Shown piece by piece: positions 53,348 through 62,301 of a stretch of DNA of 64,000 bases. The notes under the pieces were generated by a model. It did no database searches and was not told the DNA's origin. It saw only the letters and a program-made list of their open reading frames with translations. Location: NCBI GenBank assembly GCA_020850595.1, contig JADZEK010000034.1, positions 1 to 64,000 of the forward strand, read 5' to 3'. The number at the start of each line of letters is the position of its first letter. Within the stretch, counting starts at the first letter, position 1. The translations under genes were made by a program, and so were the position numbers. This DNA is from Anaerolineales bacterium (GTDB taxonomy: Bacteria; Chloroflexota; Anaerolineae; Anaerolineales; UBA6663).

Positions 53348-53379
53348 CCGCCCCCCAGTGCTGGCACACCGGGGGGCGG
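53348..53379 (+). terminator. Terminator after the HtrA gene
   Basis: CCGCCCCCC (53348-53356) pairs with GGGGGGCGG (53371-53379), and three more pairs extend it past one A-C mismatch. A short CTCGTTT follows. It separates the protease from the next gene. Confidence 0.65.
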
Positions 53380-53428
53380 CCTCGTTTAAGCGGGCGGTGC
53401 TGCCGGCCATTAGCGGCCATCCCTAGGC

Positions 53429-53434
53429 TATAAT
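53429..53434 (+). promoter_or_regulatory. -10 box for a probable leaderless transcript
   Basis: A perfect TATAAT lies eight bases before the ATG of the next gene, with no ribosome site between. A matching -35 box is not clear. Confidence 0.5.
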
Positions 53435-53442
53435 CGCCTGGC

Positions 53443-54471
53443 ATGCGCCGCTTTGTGTTCGCCCTCCTCCTGTTGCTGGCCGTTTATCTCGCCCTCTCGC
53501 GCTTCACCGAAGTCCAGCAAATCGCCGCGACCCTGCGGCGCGGCAACGGTTGGTGGCTGGCGCTGGCGCTGCTCCTGCAAGCGGCCTGGATCGTCAACAT
53601 TGCCCTCACCCTGCGGGCGATTTACCGGCTGCTGGGCCTAGAAACCCACCTGGCCCACTTGCTGCCGCTGGCCGTCAGCAACACCTTCGTCAACATCGCC
53701 GCGCCCTCGGGCGGCATGGGCGGCATGGCGCTCTTCATCTCCGATGGCCGCCGGCGCGGGCTGTCGCCCGCCCGCGTCACCATTGCCGGTGTGCTCTACG
53801 TCCTCTCCGAATACTTCTCGGTGCTATGCGCCGTGGCCGTCGGCCTGTGGGTGCTGCTTCGGCAGAACAACCTCACCGCGGTGGAGGTCGGCGCCGCCGG
53901 CTTTCTGCTGGTGGTCATGCTGGCGCTGGCCGGTCTGCTGGTATTGGGCGCCAGCTCGCCGCCGGCTTTTGAGCGCGTGCTGCTGGGCGCGGCGCGCACC
54001 ATCAACGCCTGGCTGCATCCGTTCGTGCGGCGGCCCTACCTATCGGAGGTGCGCGCCCACGAATTCGCCGCCGAAGCCTGCGAAGGTCTCGCGGCGCTGC
54101 ACACCAACTGGCGCGCCTACCTGCCCCCGGCCGCCCTTGCGCTGGTAGGAAAAGCGCTGCTCATCGGGCTGCTCTGGGCGCTCTTCCTGGCCTTCGACCA
54201 GCCCGTCACGGCCGCCACGCTCATCGCTGGTTTCAGCATCGGCCATCTGTTCACCCTCGTGTCGCCCACGCCCTCCGGCCTGGGCGTCGTCGAAGGCGCC
54301 ATGACGGTGGCGCTGGGCACCCAGGGCGTGCCGCTGAGCGCCGCCACGGTCATCACCCTGGCCTTTCGCGGCTACACATTTTGGCTGCCCTTCCTCTACG
54401 GCTTCTTTGGCCTGCGCATTCTGCACCACCAATGGGACCGTGAAGCCGCCAAGGAAGAGGCCCCGGCGTGA
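53443..54471 (+). CDS. UPF0104/LPG-synthase-type integral membrane protein (flippase-like)
   Basis: A 342-residue protein with about eight membrane helices and the family patterns SNTFVNIAAPSGGMGGMALF (about 79-98) and SPTPSGLGVVEGAM (about 270-283). Related proteins include the membrane half of lysyl-phosphatidylglycerol synthase and putative lipid flippases. There is no soluble acyl-aminoacyl transferase domain, so it is not a full MprF. It probably moves or shields a lipid. Confidence 0.82.
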   Translation: MRRFVFALLLLLAVYLALSRFTEVQQIAATLRRGNGWWLALALLLQAAWIVNIALTLRAIYRLLGLETHLAHLLPLAVSNTFVNIAAPSGGMGGMALFISDGRRRGLSPARVTIAGVLYVLSEYFSVLCAVAVGLWVLLRQNNLTAVEVGAAGFLLVVMLALAGLLVLGASSPPAFERVLLGAARTINAWLHPFVRRPYLSEVRAHEFAAEACEGLAALHTNWRAYLPPAALALVGKALLIGLLWALFLAFDQPVTAATLIAGFSIGHLFTLVSPTPSGLGVVEGAMTVALGTQGVPLSAATVITLAFRGYTFWLPFLYGFFGLRILHHQWDREAAKEEAPA

Positions 54472-55499
54472 CAGCACCCCGCCGCGCCGGCGACGCAGCG
54501 CCGCCGGCGCTGAGCCTGCTGCTGGCCATCCTGCTGGCAGCGCTGCTGGCCGCCTTCAGCCTGGCCGCGCCCCGCGCCCCGGCCGCGCCCGCCGTCCCCC
54601 CCGGTGTTACGGGCACGCCGCGCTATCTGCCGGTTATGCTCAAACCACCCAGCCCCACGCCGACCAGCACGCCCCCGCCCGTGACACCCCCCGCCGGCGG
54701 CGACTGGCGCGCCTACCTGGGCTACTACCGCGCCCTCAGCCGCCTGCCGGGCATAAGCGAAAACCTCGGCTGGAGCGACGGCGCTTTCAAGCACGCTCGC
54801 TACATGGTCGAAAACCAGACCGCCTCCGGCAGCGAGATACCTGACGCCCCCTACTACTCTAGCGAGGGCGCGGCGGCGGGCGCGAACAGCCTGCTGCAAC
54901 TCCAGGGCAGCCTCAGCCTGACCGACCGGCAAGCGCTGGACCAGTGGATGCAGTGGCCCTTTCACGCCCTCGACGTGCTAGACCCAGCCCTGGGCAGCAC
55001 CGGCTTCGGCAGCTACCGTCGCGACGCCGGCTCATTCGACATGGCCGCGGCGCTCGATGTGCGCCGCGGACTGGGCAGCGTGCCGGGGGGCACGGCCTAC
55101 CCGCTCAAATGGCCCGACCACAACACCACCGTCTACCTCACACGCTACGACGGCGCCGAACAACCCGATCCGCTGACGAGCTGTCCCGGCTTTCCGCTGG
55201 GCTTCGGCAGCGGCCTGCCCGTCATTGTGCAAATTGGGCCGGGCGACCAGACGCCCGTCGTCACGGCGCACAACTTCCGGCGCGGCGCCACCGAGCTGGA
55301 GCACTGCGTGTTCGACGAAACTAACTACGCCAACAGCAACCCCGGCTTGCAGGCTCAGGGCCGCGCCAGCCTGGATGCGCGCGACGCCATCGTACTGATC
55401 CCTAAGGCGGAGCTGGAAGCCGGCAACAGCTACACCGTGTCTATCACCGTCAACGGGCAAATCATCAGTTGGACGTTCAACGTGGCGGCTGGGTCTTAG
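54468..55499 (+). CDS. Exported CAP-like (SCP/PR-1) domain protein
   Basis: A 343-residue protein that starts at a GTG overlapping the previous stop (GTGA). Signal or anchor helix at about 15-37, then a Pro/Thr linker (about 55-75) and a CAP-like domain from about 82: WRAYLGYYRALSRLPGISENLGWSDGAFKHARYMVEN, with the His in DGAFKHARYM and a Glu soon after, as in secreted CAP proteins. A C-terminal beta-rich part (NSYTVSITVNGQIISWTF) follows. The role is unknown; such proteins are often secreted and bind lipids or metals. Confidence 0.65.
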   Translation: MTAPRRAGDAAPPALSLLLAILLAALLAAFSLAAPRAPAAPAVPPGVTGTPRYLPVMLKPPSPTPTSTPPPVTPPAGGDWRAYLGYYRALSRLPGISENLGWSDGAFKHARYMVENQTASGSEIPDAPYYSSEGAAAGANSLLQLQGSLSLTDRQALDQWMQWPFHALDVLDPALGSTGFGSYRRDAGSFDMAAALDVRRGLGSVPGGTAYPLKWPDHNTTVYLTRYDGAEQPDPLTSCPGFPLGFGSGLPVIVQIGPGDQTPVVTAHNFRRGATELEHCVFDETNYANSNPGLQAQGRASLDARDAIVLIPKAELEAGNSYTVSITVNGQIISWTFNVAAGS

Positions 55500-55527
55500 C
55501 CCGCCGCGCCAGAGGAGGCAAACCGCC

Positions 55528-55791
55528 ATGGCATGGGAATACACGATCACCCACAGCGACCGGCTGACCAACACCGCCGGCATCCCGCAGATCTCCTCGA
55601 TCTGGCGGACCAAGTACGCTGACGGCAGCACCGATTGGGATGCTGTGGAGCGCATGGGGCGCGAAGGCTGGGAGCTGGTCAGCGCCTTCCCGGTGGAAGG
55701 CAACGGCACCACGCTCTACATCACCTTCATCTTCCGCCGCCCGGCCGCGGCCCCGCCGCCCGCGCCGCCTGCCGCCGCGCCAGAGGCTTGA
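55528..55791 (+). CDS. Small DUF4177-like protein
   Basis: A protein of 87 residues. The core has EYTITHSDRLTNTAG, a central GREGWELVSAFPVEG (the DUF4177-type hallmark, long-chain aromatic turn) and TLYITFIFRRP, then an Ala/Pro tail. GAGGAGGC lies before the ATG. The function of the family is unknown. Confidence 0.6.
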   Translation: MAWEYTITHSDRLTNTAGIPQISSIWRTKYADGSTDWDAVERMGREGWELVSAFPVEGNGTTLYITFIFRRPAAAPPPAPPAAAPEA

Positions 55792-55798
55792 GCGGGCC

Positions 55799-56128
55799 GT
55801 GGCCGAACGCAAGCCGCCCCCGCGCCCGCTGACCGCCTGGCAGGCCATCTTCGCCGGGCAGATCGTCGTCAATCTACCGATTCTGGTGCTGTTCTACAGC
55901 GTCTATAGCCTGGCCGAGCCGCTAGGGTATTGGGCGCGGCTGATCGCGGCCTTCGTGGTCAGCATGGCCTGGGGTCTGTACGCCAGCCGCCGCTGGCAGC
56001 GTTGGGCCTACCGGCGCGGCGTAGACCGGGCACAGTTGCAGCGCCTGGCCGGTCTCACGCTGCTGATGATGCCGCGCGCCGCGCCGCGCGAGCCGCCTGC
56101 CCCGCCCCGCAAGCCCAAGCGCGGCTAG
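55799..56128 (+). CDS. Small two-helix membrane protein
   Basis: A protein of 109 residues from a GTG at 55799, seven bases after the previous stop. It begins with a basic, Pro-rich segment, has two membrane helices (about 15-35 and 43-60) and ends in a basic Pro/Arg/Lys tail. The hydrophobic pattern LTAWQAIFAGQIVVNLPILVLF is unlike a shadow ORF. No family was recognised. Confidence 0.55.
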   Translation: MAERKPPPRPLTAWQAIFAGQIVVNLPILVLFYSVYSLAEPLGYWARLIAAFVVSMAWGLYASRRWQRWAYRRGVDRAQLQRLAGLTLLMMPRAAPREPPAPPRKPKRG

Positions 56129-56158
56129 GCGCGTCCTGGCTATTTCGCCGGGGGCGCG

Positions 56159-56788
56159 TCAGCCCGCAAGCGCGTGCGCCTCAGCGTGTGGCGCCGGCGC
56201 GAGGCGCATGGCGGCCGGCAGGCTCGCCGCCCAGGCGCGGATGACGGGCCGATTGCGGCGGTCTCCGGCCGGCGCCTGAATGACAGCCATGGCAAAGATC
56301 ACGGCCCACCACGGCAGGCGGCCGTATTCCATGCGCCCGCCGAACAGGGCCAGCGCGGCCGGCTTGGCGGGGCGCACCGCCGCCAGGATCGGTCGCACAT
56401 AGTTGCCCAGTTGAGCGTAACGCTCCTTGAGGCTCAGGCGGCCGGGCACAGCCGGCGGCGTGGGCAGGTGTTCATCCACCAGCACCGGCAAGCCGCCCAC
56501 CATGGTGTCGGCCGGCTGCGTCAGTCGCATCGCCAGCACAAACACCGCCAGCGGCAGCTTCTGCAGCGCAGCCCGGTGGCGTCGCAGGAAGCCCAGCGCA
56601 GCGCGGTGCCAGCCCAAGATCATCGGGCCGCCCAGCACCACACCGGCGTAGCCGTCCAGCCGGTCCACATCCGCCACCGCCCGCACTTCCGCCGTGAACC
56701 CAGCCCGCGACAATTCTTCAGCGATTTCACGCGCCACCTCGGCCGTCGCGCCGGCCAGGGAGGCATAGGCAATCAGCAGCCGGGGCAT
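56159..56788 (-). CDS. Flavodoxin-domain protein
   Basis: A 209-residue protein with a flavodoxin fold: FMN phosphate loop in LIAYASLAGATAEVA (about 4-18), the DGYAGVVLGGPMI strand (about 44-56) and a helical end. The pattern resembles HemG-like or unclassified flavodoxins. Residues from about 120 on, including AVRPAKPAALALFGGRMEYGRL, match the C-terminal part of such proteins. A redox role is likely; the partner is unknown. It is followed on the same strand by no gene, and the CoA-binding gene lies just upstream. Confidence 0.72.
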   Translation of the reverse strand: MPRLLIAYASLAGATAEVAREIAEELSRAGFTAEVRAVADVDRLDGYAGVVLGGPMILGWHRAALGFLRRHRAALQKLPLAVFVLAMRLTQPADTMVGGLPVLVDEHLPTPPAVPGRLSLKERYAQLGNYVRPILAAVRPAKPAALALFGGRMEYGRLPWWAVIFAMAVIQAPAGDRRNRPVIRAWAASLPAAMRLAPAPHAEAHALAG

Positions 56789-56803
56789 CGTAGCGGCTCG
56801 CCG

Positions 56804-57295
56804 TCAGTTAACGCTATAAAAGCCCAGCGTGCGCATCACCACCCGCATCATGCCGTGGCTGAAATCGGGCCGGAGGAATTGGTTCACACACCCGCCGGGG
56901 ATCACGTGAATGCCGGCCTGCCGGCACTGCTCCACCGCCGCCGCCGACACGCTCGTCATGCCCGCCGCCAGCCCCGGCTTGGTGCCCATCATGCAGTGCA
57001 TCCACACGTGCTGAATGCCCAGCTCAACGCATTGCTGCACGATCGCCTCCGTCACGCGCGGGTTCGCCAGGATGAAGACCGCGTCGGGCCTCTCCGGGAT
57101 GGACCTCAGGTCGGGATAGCACGGCGCGCCGTCGTAAGTGGTCAGATGTGGATTGACGGGGAAGACGGTGTAGCCCGCTTGCTTGAAGTTGCGATAGCCC
57201 TGATTACAGCCGGTTTCGCGCTTCGCCGAAACGCCGACCACGGCAATCTTCTGCTGATCGAGAAACGCCTGCACGAGGCTGTCTATCTTCGCCAT
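56804..57295 (-). CDS. CoA-binding domain protein (YccU type)
   Basis: A 163-residue Rossmann-like protein. Nucleotide-binding part IAVVGVSAKRETGCNQGYRNFKQAGYTVFPVNPH (about 17-50), then a helix-strand repeat and QQCVELGIQHVWMHCMMG (about 87-104). The family is named for CoA binding and related to the N-terminal part of succinyl-CoA synthetase alpha and acyl-CoA synthetases. The C-terminal ASAAAVEQCRQAGIHVIPGGC segment is typical. The physiological role is not known. It is in one unit with the flavodoxin gene, 15 bases away. Confidence 0.82.
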   Translation of the reverse strand: MAKIDSLVQAFLDQQKIAVVGVSAKRETGCNQGYRNFKQAGYTVFPVNPHLTTYDGAPCYPDLRSIPERPDAVFILANPRVTEAIVQQCVELGIQHVWMHCMMGTKPGLAAGMTSVSAAAVEQCRQAGIHVIPGGCVNQFLRPDFSHGMMRVVMRTLGFYSVN

Positions 57296-57332
57296 GGGAA
57301 TGCCCCTTTCGTTAGCTGCCGGCGGTTACAAC

Positions 57333-57541
57333 TTGTCAGCCTAAAGCATTTCGGCAGCCCAGCCTACTGACAAACGAGCCGAAAGCCGGAGGAAGCTTGT
57401 CATCAAACCGCCCGGTCGCCGGCGGCCCGCCCTCCGCCGTAAGCGGGTCGTCTTGCTCACCTTGCGCTGGCAGCGATAGTGGAGAGGCCACGGCGGCGGG
57501 CCACTCAGACGCTTTGCCCCCGCTGTTGTCAGCGATACAAT
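57333..57541 (+). promoter_or_regulatory. Upstream region of the NarL-type two-component operon
   Basis: The 301 bases between 57295 and 57597 hold no gene. They contain TTGTCAG (57333-57339) mirrored by CTGACAA (57367-57373), a 7-bp inverted repeat with a 27-base spacer, and a promoter-like TTGCCC (57514-57519)-16-TACAAT (57536-57541) 55 bases before the kinase start. The inverted repeat may belong instead to the divergent CoA-binding gene. Confidence 0.4.
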
Positions 57542-57596
57542 GGATCGGGTCAGCCTTGGCGCCGTGCGCGGCGCGCCTCGGCCTCGCATGTGATCC

Positions 57597-58784
57597 ATGA
57601 AGCCCGCTGCCGCTCCTGTCTATCCGTGGATCTACTCCTTCACCCTGGGCAGTCTGTTCGGCGCGACCGCGTTGCGATCACTGATCCAGTATCAAGCCAA
57701 CCCCGCGCGGGGGCCGGTGTTGGTCATTTTGTCGGCCTGGTTGGTTCTATTCCTCGGCGAAGCGCTTTTGGCCCCCCGCTGGCCGGGGTTCTTCCCCGGC
57801 TACCTGATGCTCCAATCGCTGCTGGCGCTGGCGCTCCTGTTCAGAGCCGACGCCGAGGACTACCCCGCGGCCCTGTTCGGCCTCCTCAGCATGCAGCTCA
57901 TGCAGCGTTACCGTCCGCGGATGGCCGCCTTAGGGCTGGCTGCGTTCGCCGTGCTGATGGCCCTGCCGCTCGTCACGCGCTATGGGGCCTTCACCGGCGT
58001 CGCTTTCACGCTGATCTACACTTTCGGGAGCAGCTTGCTGGCTACCTACGCTCTGGCCACCCGGCGGGCAGTGGAGGCGCACACCAGTAACCAGGCCTTG
58101 CTGCAGCAGCTTCGCCAGGCCCATCAGCAGTTGCAGCTTCAGGCCCGCCAGAGCCAACAACTTGCCGCCACTCGCGAGCGCCGACGCCTGGCCCGCGAAC
58201 TGCACGACTCGGTCACCCAGACCCTTTTCGCCATGGGCCTCACGACCCAGTCGGCCCGGCTGCTGCTCGAGCGCGATGCCGGCCGCGCCGCCGGCCAACT
58301 CGATCAGTTGAGCCGGCTGGCCCGCAGCGCCCTCTCCGAACTCCAGGCGCTTATTTCTGAACTGCACCCAGACCAGGGCCTGGAAGGCGGGTTGGCGACC
58401 ACCGTCCGACGGCACTTGGCGGGCCGCTATTGGCCCGAGGGCCTGGCGGTTTCTCTGGCCGTCGAGGGCCAGGCCCAGCTCGCGCCAGCCGAGGTGCATG
58501 GCCTGTTCGGCATCATTCAGGAAGCGCTCAACAACGTCGTCAAACACGCCCCGGCGTCTCAGGCGCACATCCACCTGCATCTGGCTGAGCCGCCGTGGGT
58601 CGAGATCGTTGATCAGGGGCCGGGCTTCGAAACGCTGGGCGCGGCCGGGGAGGGGCGCCTCGGCCTGACCAACATGCGCGAGCGCGCCGCTGAAATCGGT
58701 TGGAAACTCAGGATCACGAGCGCGCCCGGCGCCGGCACGCGCGTTCGCGTCGAAAAGAGCACCGGGGAAGGCCAGGAGCCATGA
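57597..58784 (+). CDS. NarL-type sensor histidine kinase
   Basis: A 395-residue membrane kinase. N-terminal half with about five membrane helices (up to about 155), a helical linker rich in Gln/Leu, the HisKA_3 phosphoacceptor in ARELHDSVTQTLF (His203) and an ATPase domain with IIQEALNNVVKHA (N box), DQGPGF (G1) and GRLGLTNMRERA (G2). All motifs are intact. Its stop overlaps the start of the response regulator (ATGA). The stimulus is unknown. Confidence 0.92.
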   Translation: MKPAAAPVYPWIYSFTLGSLFGATALRSLIQYQANPARGPVLVILSAWLVLFLGEALLAPRWPGFFPGYLMLQSLLALALLFRADAEDYPAALFGLLSMQLMQRYRPRMAALGLAAFAVLMALPLVTRYGAFTGVAFTLIYTFGSSLLATYALATRRAVEAHTSNQALLQQLRQAHQQLQLQARQSQQLAATRERRRLARELHDSVTQTLFAMGLTTQSARLLLERDAGRAAGQLDQLSRLARSALSELQALISELHPDQGLEGGLATTVRRHLAGRYWPEGLAVSLAVEGQAQLAPAEVHGLFGIIQEALNNVVKHAPASQAHIHLHLAEPPWVEIVDQGPGFETLGAAGEGRLGLTNMRERAAEIGWKLRITSAPGAGTRVRVEKSTGEGQEP

Positions 58785-59458
58785 CGCCATCGAATGATCC
58801 CATCCGAGTGCTGATCGTGGACGACCATCAGGTCGTGCGCCAGGGCCTGCGAACTTTCCTGGAACTGCACGAAGACATCCTGGTGGTGGGCGAGGCCGGT
58901 GATGGGCGTCTGGCGGTAGAGCTGGCGCGCCGGCACGCGCCAGATGTCGTCCTGATGGATCTGGTCATGCCCGCGCTGGACGGCCTCGAGGCCATCCGCC
59001 AAACCAAGCAGTTGAACGACGCCATCAAAATCATCGTGCTCACGAGCTTCACCGACGACGACAAAGTCGTCCCCGCGATCCGGGCGGGCGCATCCAGCTA
59101 CTGGCTAAAAGACATTTCGCCCGACGAACTGGTGGAAGCCATTCGGGCAGTGCATCGCGGCCAGGCGCAACTCCCCCCAGACATCGCGCGCAAACTGATC
59201 GAGGCACTGCGCGCCGAGGCGGCCGGCGCCGCCGGGCCTGCGGCCGCCCCCGCTGCCGCGGAGTTGACCATCCGCGAACGCGAGGTCGTGCGCCTGGTTG
59301 CCCAGGGGCGCAGCAACCTGGAGATCGCGCAGGCGCTCGTTATCAGTGACAAGACGGTCAAGACGCACGTCAGCAACATCCTCAGCAAACTGAGCCTGGT
59401 AGACCGCACCCAACTGGCGATCTATGCCCTCAAGCACGGCCTGGCCGAACCAGATTGA
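58781..59458 (+). CDS. NarL/LuxR-type response regulator
   Basis: This protein has 225 residues. Receiver domain with Asp60 (VVLMDLVMPALDG) and Lys in WLKDISP, an Ala/Pro linker, and a LuxR-type HTH (LTIREREVVRLVAQGRSNLEIAQ to KTHVSNILSKL). Start at the ATG 58781 overlapping the kinase stop. It is the cognate regulator of the preceding kinase. Confidence 0.95.
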   Translation: MTPSNDPIRVLIVDDHQVVRQGLRTFLELHEDILVVGEAGDGRLAVELARRHAPDVVLMDLVMPALDGLEAIRQTKQLNDAIKIIVLTSFTDDDKVVPAIRAGASSYWLKDISPDELVEAIRAVHRGQAQLPPDIARKLIEALRAEAAGAAGPAAAPAAAELTIREREVVRLVAQGRSNLEIAQALVISDKTVKTHVSNILSKLSLVDRTQLAIYALKHGLAEPD

Positions 59459-60279
59459 ACGCGCCCCGGCGCCTGGCCGTGCCTGCCCCAGACACCCCCG
59501 CGCTCTCACCCCTCCGGCCCGGTCGCCTGGCCGTGGCCGCCGCCTATCTGGTCTTCGCCGCCAACTTCGCGCAAGTGGTGTTTGCCCCAGCGCGACCAGA
59601 GCGGCTGTTCTGGTCGGCGGGTTTACACCTCCTCTACCTTGGGTTGTACACGGCCGCGGGTTGGCAGCCGGCCCGCTGGGCGCGCCTCCAACCCGCCTAC
59701 TTCGCCGGGCAGTCCCTCATCGTGACCAGCCTGCTGCTGCTCGACCCGGCCATCGGGACGGTAACGGCCCTTTTCGTGCTGCTGTCTTTTCAAGCTGCAT
59801 TCGTCTTGAGCAGCGCCACCCGCTGGGTCTGGATCAGCGCCTTTGCCCTGCTCACGGCCGGGCCGCTCATGCTCCACCTGGGCTTCCTCACCGGCCTGGC
59901 GCGCGCCCTCATGCCCGCGACCGGCTGTTTCGTGCTGGCCGCTTATGTCGTGGCCAACCAGGAAACCGAGGCGGCCCGACGCGCCAGCCAGGCGATGCTC
60001 GCCGAGCTGAACAACGCCCACCAGCAACTGCAAGCCTATGCCGGGCAGGTGGAAGAACTTACCCTGCTGGAGGAGCACACTCGCCTGGCGCGCGAGTTGC
60101 ACGCGTCCGTCGCGCAGACCTTGTTTAGCATAGTGCGCCACACTCGGTCGGCGCAGATTCTGCTGGGGAACGAACCTGCTTTGGCGCGCCCCCAACTGGA
60201 GCGCCTGCAACGCCTCACACACGACGCGCTCGCCGAAATGCGCGGCCTCATCGCCCAGTTGCGCCCCCCCGCCGGCTGA
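59455..60279 (+). CDS. Sensor-kinase-like protein ending before the ATPase domain
   Basis: This protein has 274 residues. Start is a TTG overlapping the previous stop (TTGA). It has about five N-terminal membrane helices and a HisKA_3-like dimerisation helix (LARELHASVAQTLF, His216). The residue after His is Ala217, where the functional neighbour has Asp. The protein stops after RLTHDALAEMRGLIAQLRPP, exactly where the ATPase would begin, and no ATPase remnant follows in any frame I can see. It may accept phosphate from another kinase, form heterodimers with the kinase at 57597 or act as an inhibitor. Translation coupling suggests a real function. Confidence 0.75.
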   Translation: MNAPRRLAVPAPDTPALSPLRPGRLAVAAAYLVFAANFAQVVFAPARPERLFWSAGLHLLYLGLYTAAGWQPARWARLQPAYFAGQSLIVTSLLLLDPAIGTVTALFVLLSFQAAFVLSSATRWVWISAFALLTAGPLMLHLGFLTGLARALMPATGCFVLAAYVVANQETEAARRASQAMLAELNNAHQQLQAYAGQVEELTLLEEHTRLARELHASVAQTLFSIVRHTRSAQILLGNEPALARPQLERLQRLTHDALAEMRGLIAQLRPPAG

Positions 60280-60526
60280 CCCACCCCGACCCCGTTACCC
60301 CTCCGAGTCTTCGAAGGCGCTGGGCTTCACCTACATCCTGCGTTGTAGGCCTGTCCGCCTCCGGTCGTACACCTCACTTCCGCCACACGACGGATGATAA
60401 TTACTTCTCCCCACCGATGCCCCGCCGCCGCACACGCCGTATGCTGGCTCCAGTTTACCCGGCGGCCCCGGCCGGCCGGCGTGTTGGGCGGCGCGGGCCA
60501 CGCGGCCCATCCCAAGGAGCGAAACC

Positions 60527-61174
60527 ATGCCGACAAATCGTTTCATCACGCAGCAGGCGGGCGGCCTCGCCGCCCTGGTACAAGCCGGCCTGGCGCTGGC
60601 GGCCCTGGTGGTAGCGTTCGGCCTTATCGGCCCAGATGCGCTCACCGACAGCGCCCGGCTCAGCGCGCTGGCCGCCACCAATCCGGCGCCCCTGTTCATC
60701 CAAGACGGGCTGAAACTCGCCTCCGCCGCCGCGGCCGCCATCCTGGTTGTGGCCGTGTTCCACCACACACGCGCCATCGCACCCGACCTCATGCGTTGGG
60801 CCGCCGCGCTCGGGCTTCTGGCCTGCTTGTGCCTGCTCGCCAACGCTTGCCTGAGCCTGTATGCCGTTGCGCACATCGCCGGTTTCGCGCCGGGGCCGGC
60901 CGGGCTGGGCGGGCAACTGCAAGGGCCAATCGGTATGCTGGGCCTGGCGGCCATTGTCATCAATGGGCTGTGGTATCTGCTGGTGAGTGGGTCAGCCGTG
61001 CGCACCAACACCCTGCCGCGGCGGCTCAGCTACTTCGGATTGGTGCTGGGCGCGCTGAGCCTCTTGCCGCCCCTCAGCATCCTTGTCCTGCTGCTCAGTG
61101 TCGCGTGGTTGGTCGGGTTAGGACGCTGGCTGTTGAGCAGCCGCCCGGCCTGCGACCTCCCGGCCCAAGGTTAA
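60527..61174 (+). CDS. Polytopic membrane protein (DUF4386-like)
   Basis: A 215-residue protein with about six membrane helices and little else. The order of helices and short loops resembles DUF4386 proteins. AAGGAG precedes the ATG. The 247 bases before it hold a small hairpin (CCTACA 60330-60335 with TGTAGG 60344-60349) and no gene. No function can be given. Confidence 0.55.
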   Translation: MPTNRFITQQAGGLAALVQAGLALAALVVAFGLIGPDALTDSARLSALAATNPAPLFIQDGLKLASAAAAAILVVAVFHHTRAIAPDLMRWAAALGLLACLCLLANACLSLYAVAHIAGFAPGPAGLGGQLQGPIGMLGLAAIVINGLWYLLVSGSAVRTNTLPRRLSYFGLVLGALSLLPPLSILVLLLSVAWLVGLGRWLLSSRPACDLPAQG

Positions 61175-61291
61175 GCTGGTCGCCTCGGCGTGGGATGCGG
61201 CCTGGCAGCGGTTAGCGCGCTCGCCTCGTCCGCCAGGCGCGCTGCGAAGTCATGCTACCCGCCCGCTGCGGAGCACCCAAGGATTGATCTG

Positions 61292-62176
61292 ATGTCCCCT
61301 GTGCCTGTCGCCTCCAAGCCGTATGCCTTGGCCACCTTCTTCATCCTGGCCTTTGGCCTCTCCTGGGCCGTCTGGCTGCCAGATGCGCTTGCCTCACACG
61401 GCCTCGTTGCCTTCCGGTTCAATCCGGTCCTGACCGGTCTGCTGGGCGCCGTTGGCCCATCGTTGGCGGCGCTGGTCACAACGGCCGCCTATGACGGTCT
61501 GGCCGGCCTGGCCGGTCTGCTCAAGCGGCTGCTCACCTGGCGGGTTGGGCTACAGTGGTACCTCTTCGTGCTGCTGTGGCCCGCCGGCCTGTCGCTGGCC
61601 GGCACCGGCCTCTCTGTCTTGCTGGGCGGCCCCCTGCCCAACTTCTTGCGGCCGCCGTTTGTTGAGGTCTTTCCACAGCTTTCGAGTGCCGGGTTGTTTG
61701 TGTTCCTGCCGGCCTTCTTCCTCCAACAACTGCTTTTTGGCAGCTCTATCGGGGAAGAAATCGGCTGGCGCGGTTTTGCCCTGCCGCGCCTGCAAGCACA
61801 GGTGGGCAGCCTGCCCGCGAGCCTGCTGCTGGGGCTGGTGTGGGGCGTCTGGCATCTGCCCCTGTGGCTCACGCGGGGGACCCTTGTCCAGGGCGCTGCG
61901 AGCGGATGGCACTTCCTCGGACTGTTGGCGACCACCATCCTGTTTACGTGGGTGTTCAACCATACCCGCGGGAGCTTGCTGCAGGCCCTCCTCTTCCACG
62001 CTGCGATTGGCGTCACCGGGCTGTTTCTCGCTTCAGCCCAGTTTCATCCCGCGTTGGGTGCGGCCCTCAGTTGCGGAATGGCCGCACTGGCCATCGGCGT
62101 CTCTGGGCCGCAGCTCATGCCTCGCCGCCCTATGCCCCTGCGCGTCCACCACGCGCCAAGGCCGGCCGCGGAATAG
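61292..62176 (+). CDS. CPBP-family intramembrane protease-like protein
   Basis: A protein of about 294 residues with about eight membrane helices. CAAX-protease/bacteriocin-processing signature: EEIGWRGFALPRLQ (about 156-169), GVWHLPLW (about 185-192) and FNHTRGSLLQALLFHA (about 217-232), which supply the Glu, Arg, His and Asn residues. AAGGA lies nine bases before the ATG at 61292; the open frame begins at 61190 but has no homology there. It could process prenylated or small exported peptides. Confidence 0.82.
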   Translation: MSPVPVASKPYALATFFILAFGLSWAVWLPDALASHGLVAFRFNPVLTGLLGAVGPSLAALVTTAAYDGLAGLAGLLKRLLTWRVGLQWYLFVLLWPAGLSLAGTGLSVLLGGPLPNFLRPPFVEVFPQLSSAGLFVFLPAFFLQQLLFGSSIGEEIGWRGFALPRLQAQVGSLPASLLLGLVWGVWHLPLWLTRGTLVQGAASGWHFLGLLATTILFTWVFNHTRGSLLQALLFHAAIGVTGLFLASAQFHPALGAALSCGMAALAIGVSGPQLMPRRPMPLRVHHAPRPAAE

Positions 62177-62264
62177 CGCTGCCGGCGCACTTCCCCGCCC
62201 TTGCCGCCCGGCGCCCGCGACCGCAACGCCTCACGGCCCGGCCTGCCCGCTCAATACCTCGGTG

Positions 62265-62294
62265 TTGGCGTTAAGCCGCCGTCTCGCCTACACT
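62265..62294 (+). promoter_or_regulatory. Promoter of comM (near-leaderless)
   Basis: TTGGCG (62265-62270) and TACACT (62289-62294) are 18 bases apart. The ATG of comM lies seven bases after the -10 box. Confidence 0.5.
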
Positions 62295-62301
62295 TGCGGC
62301 C

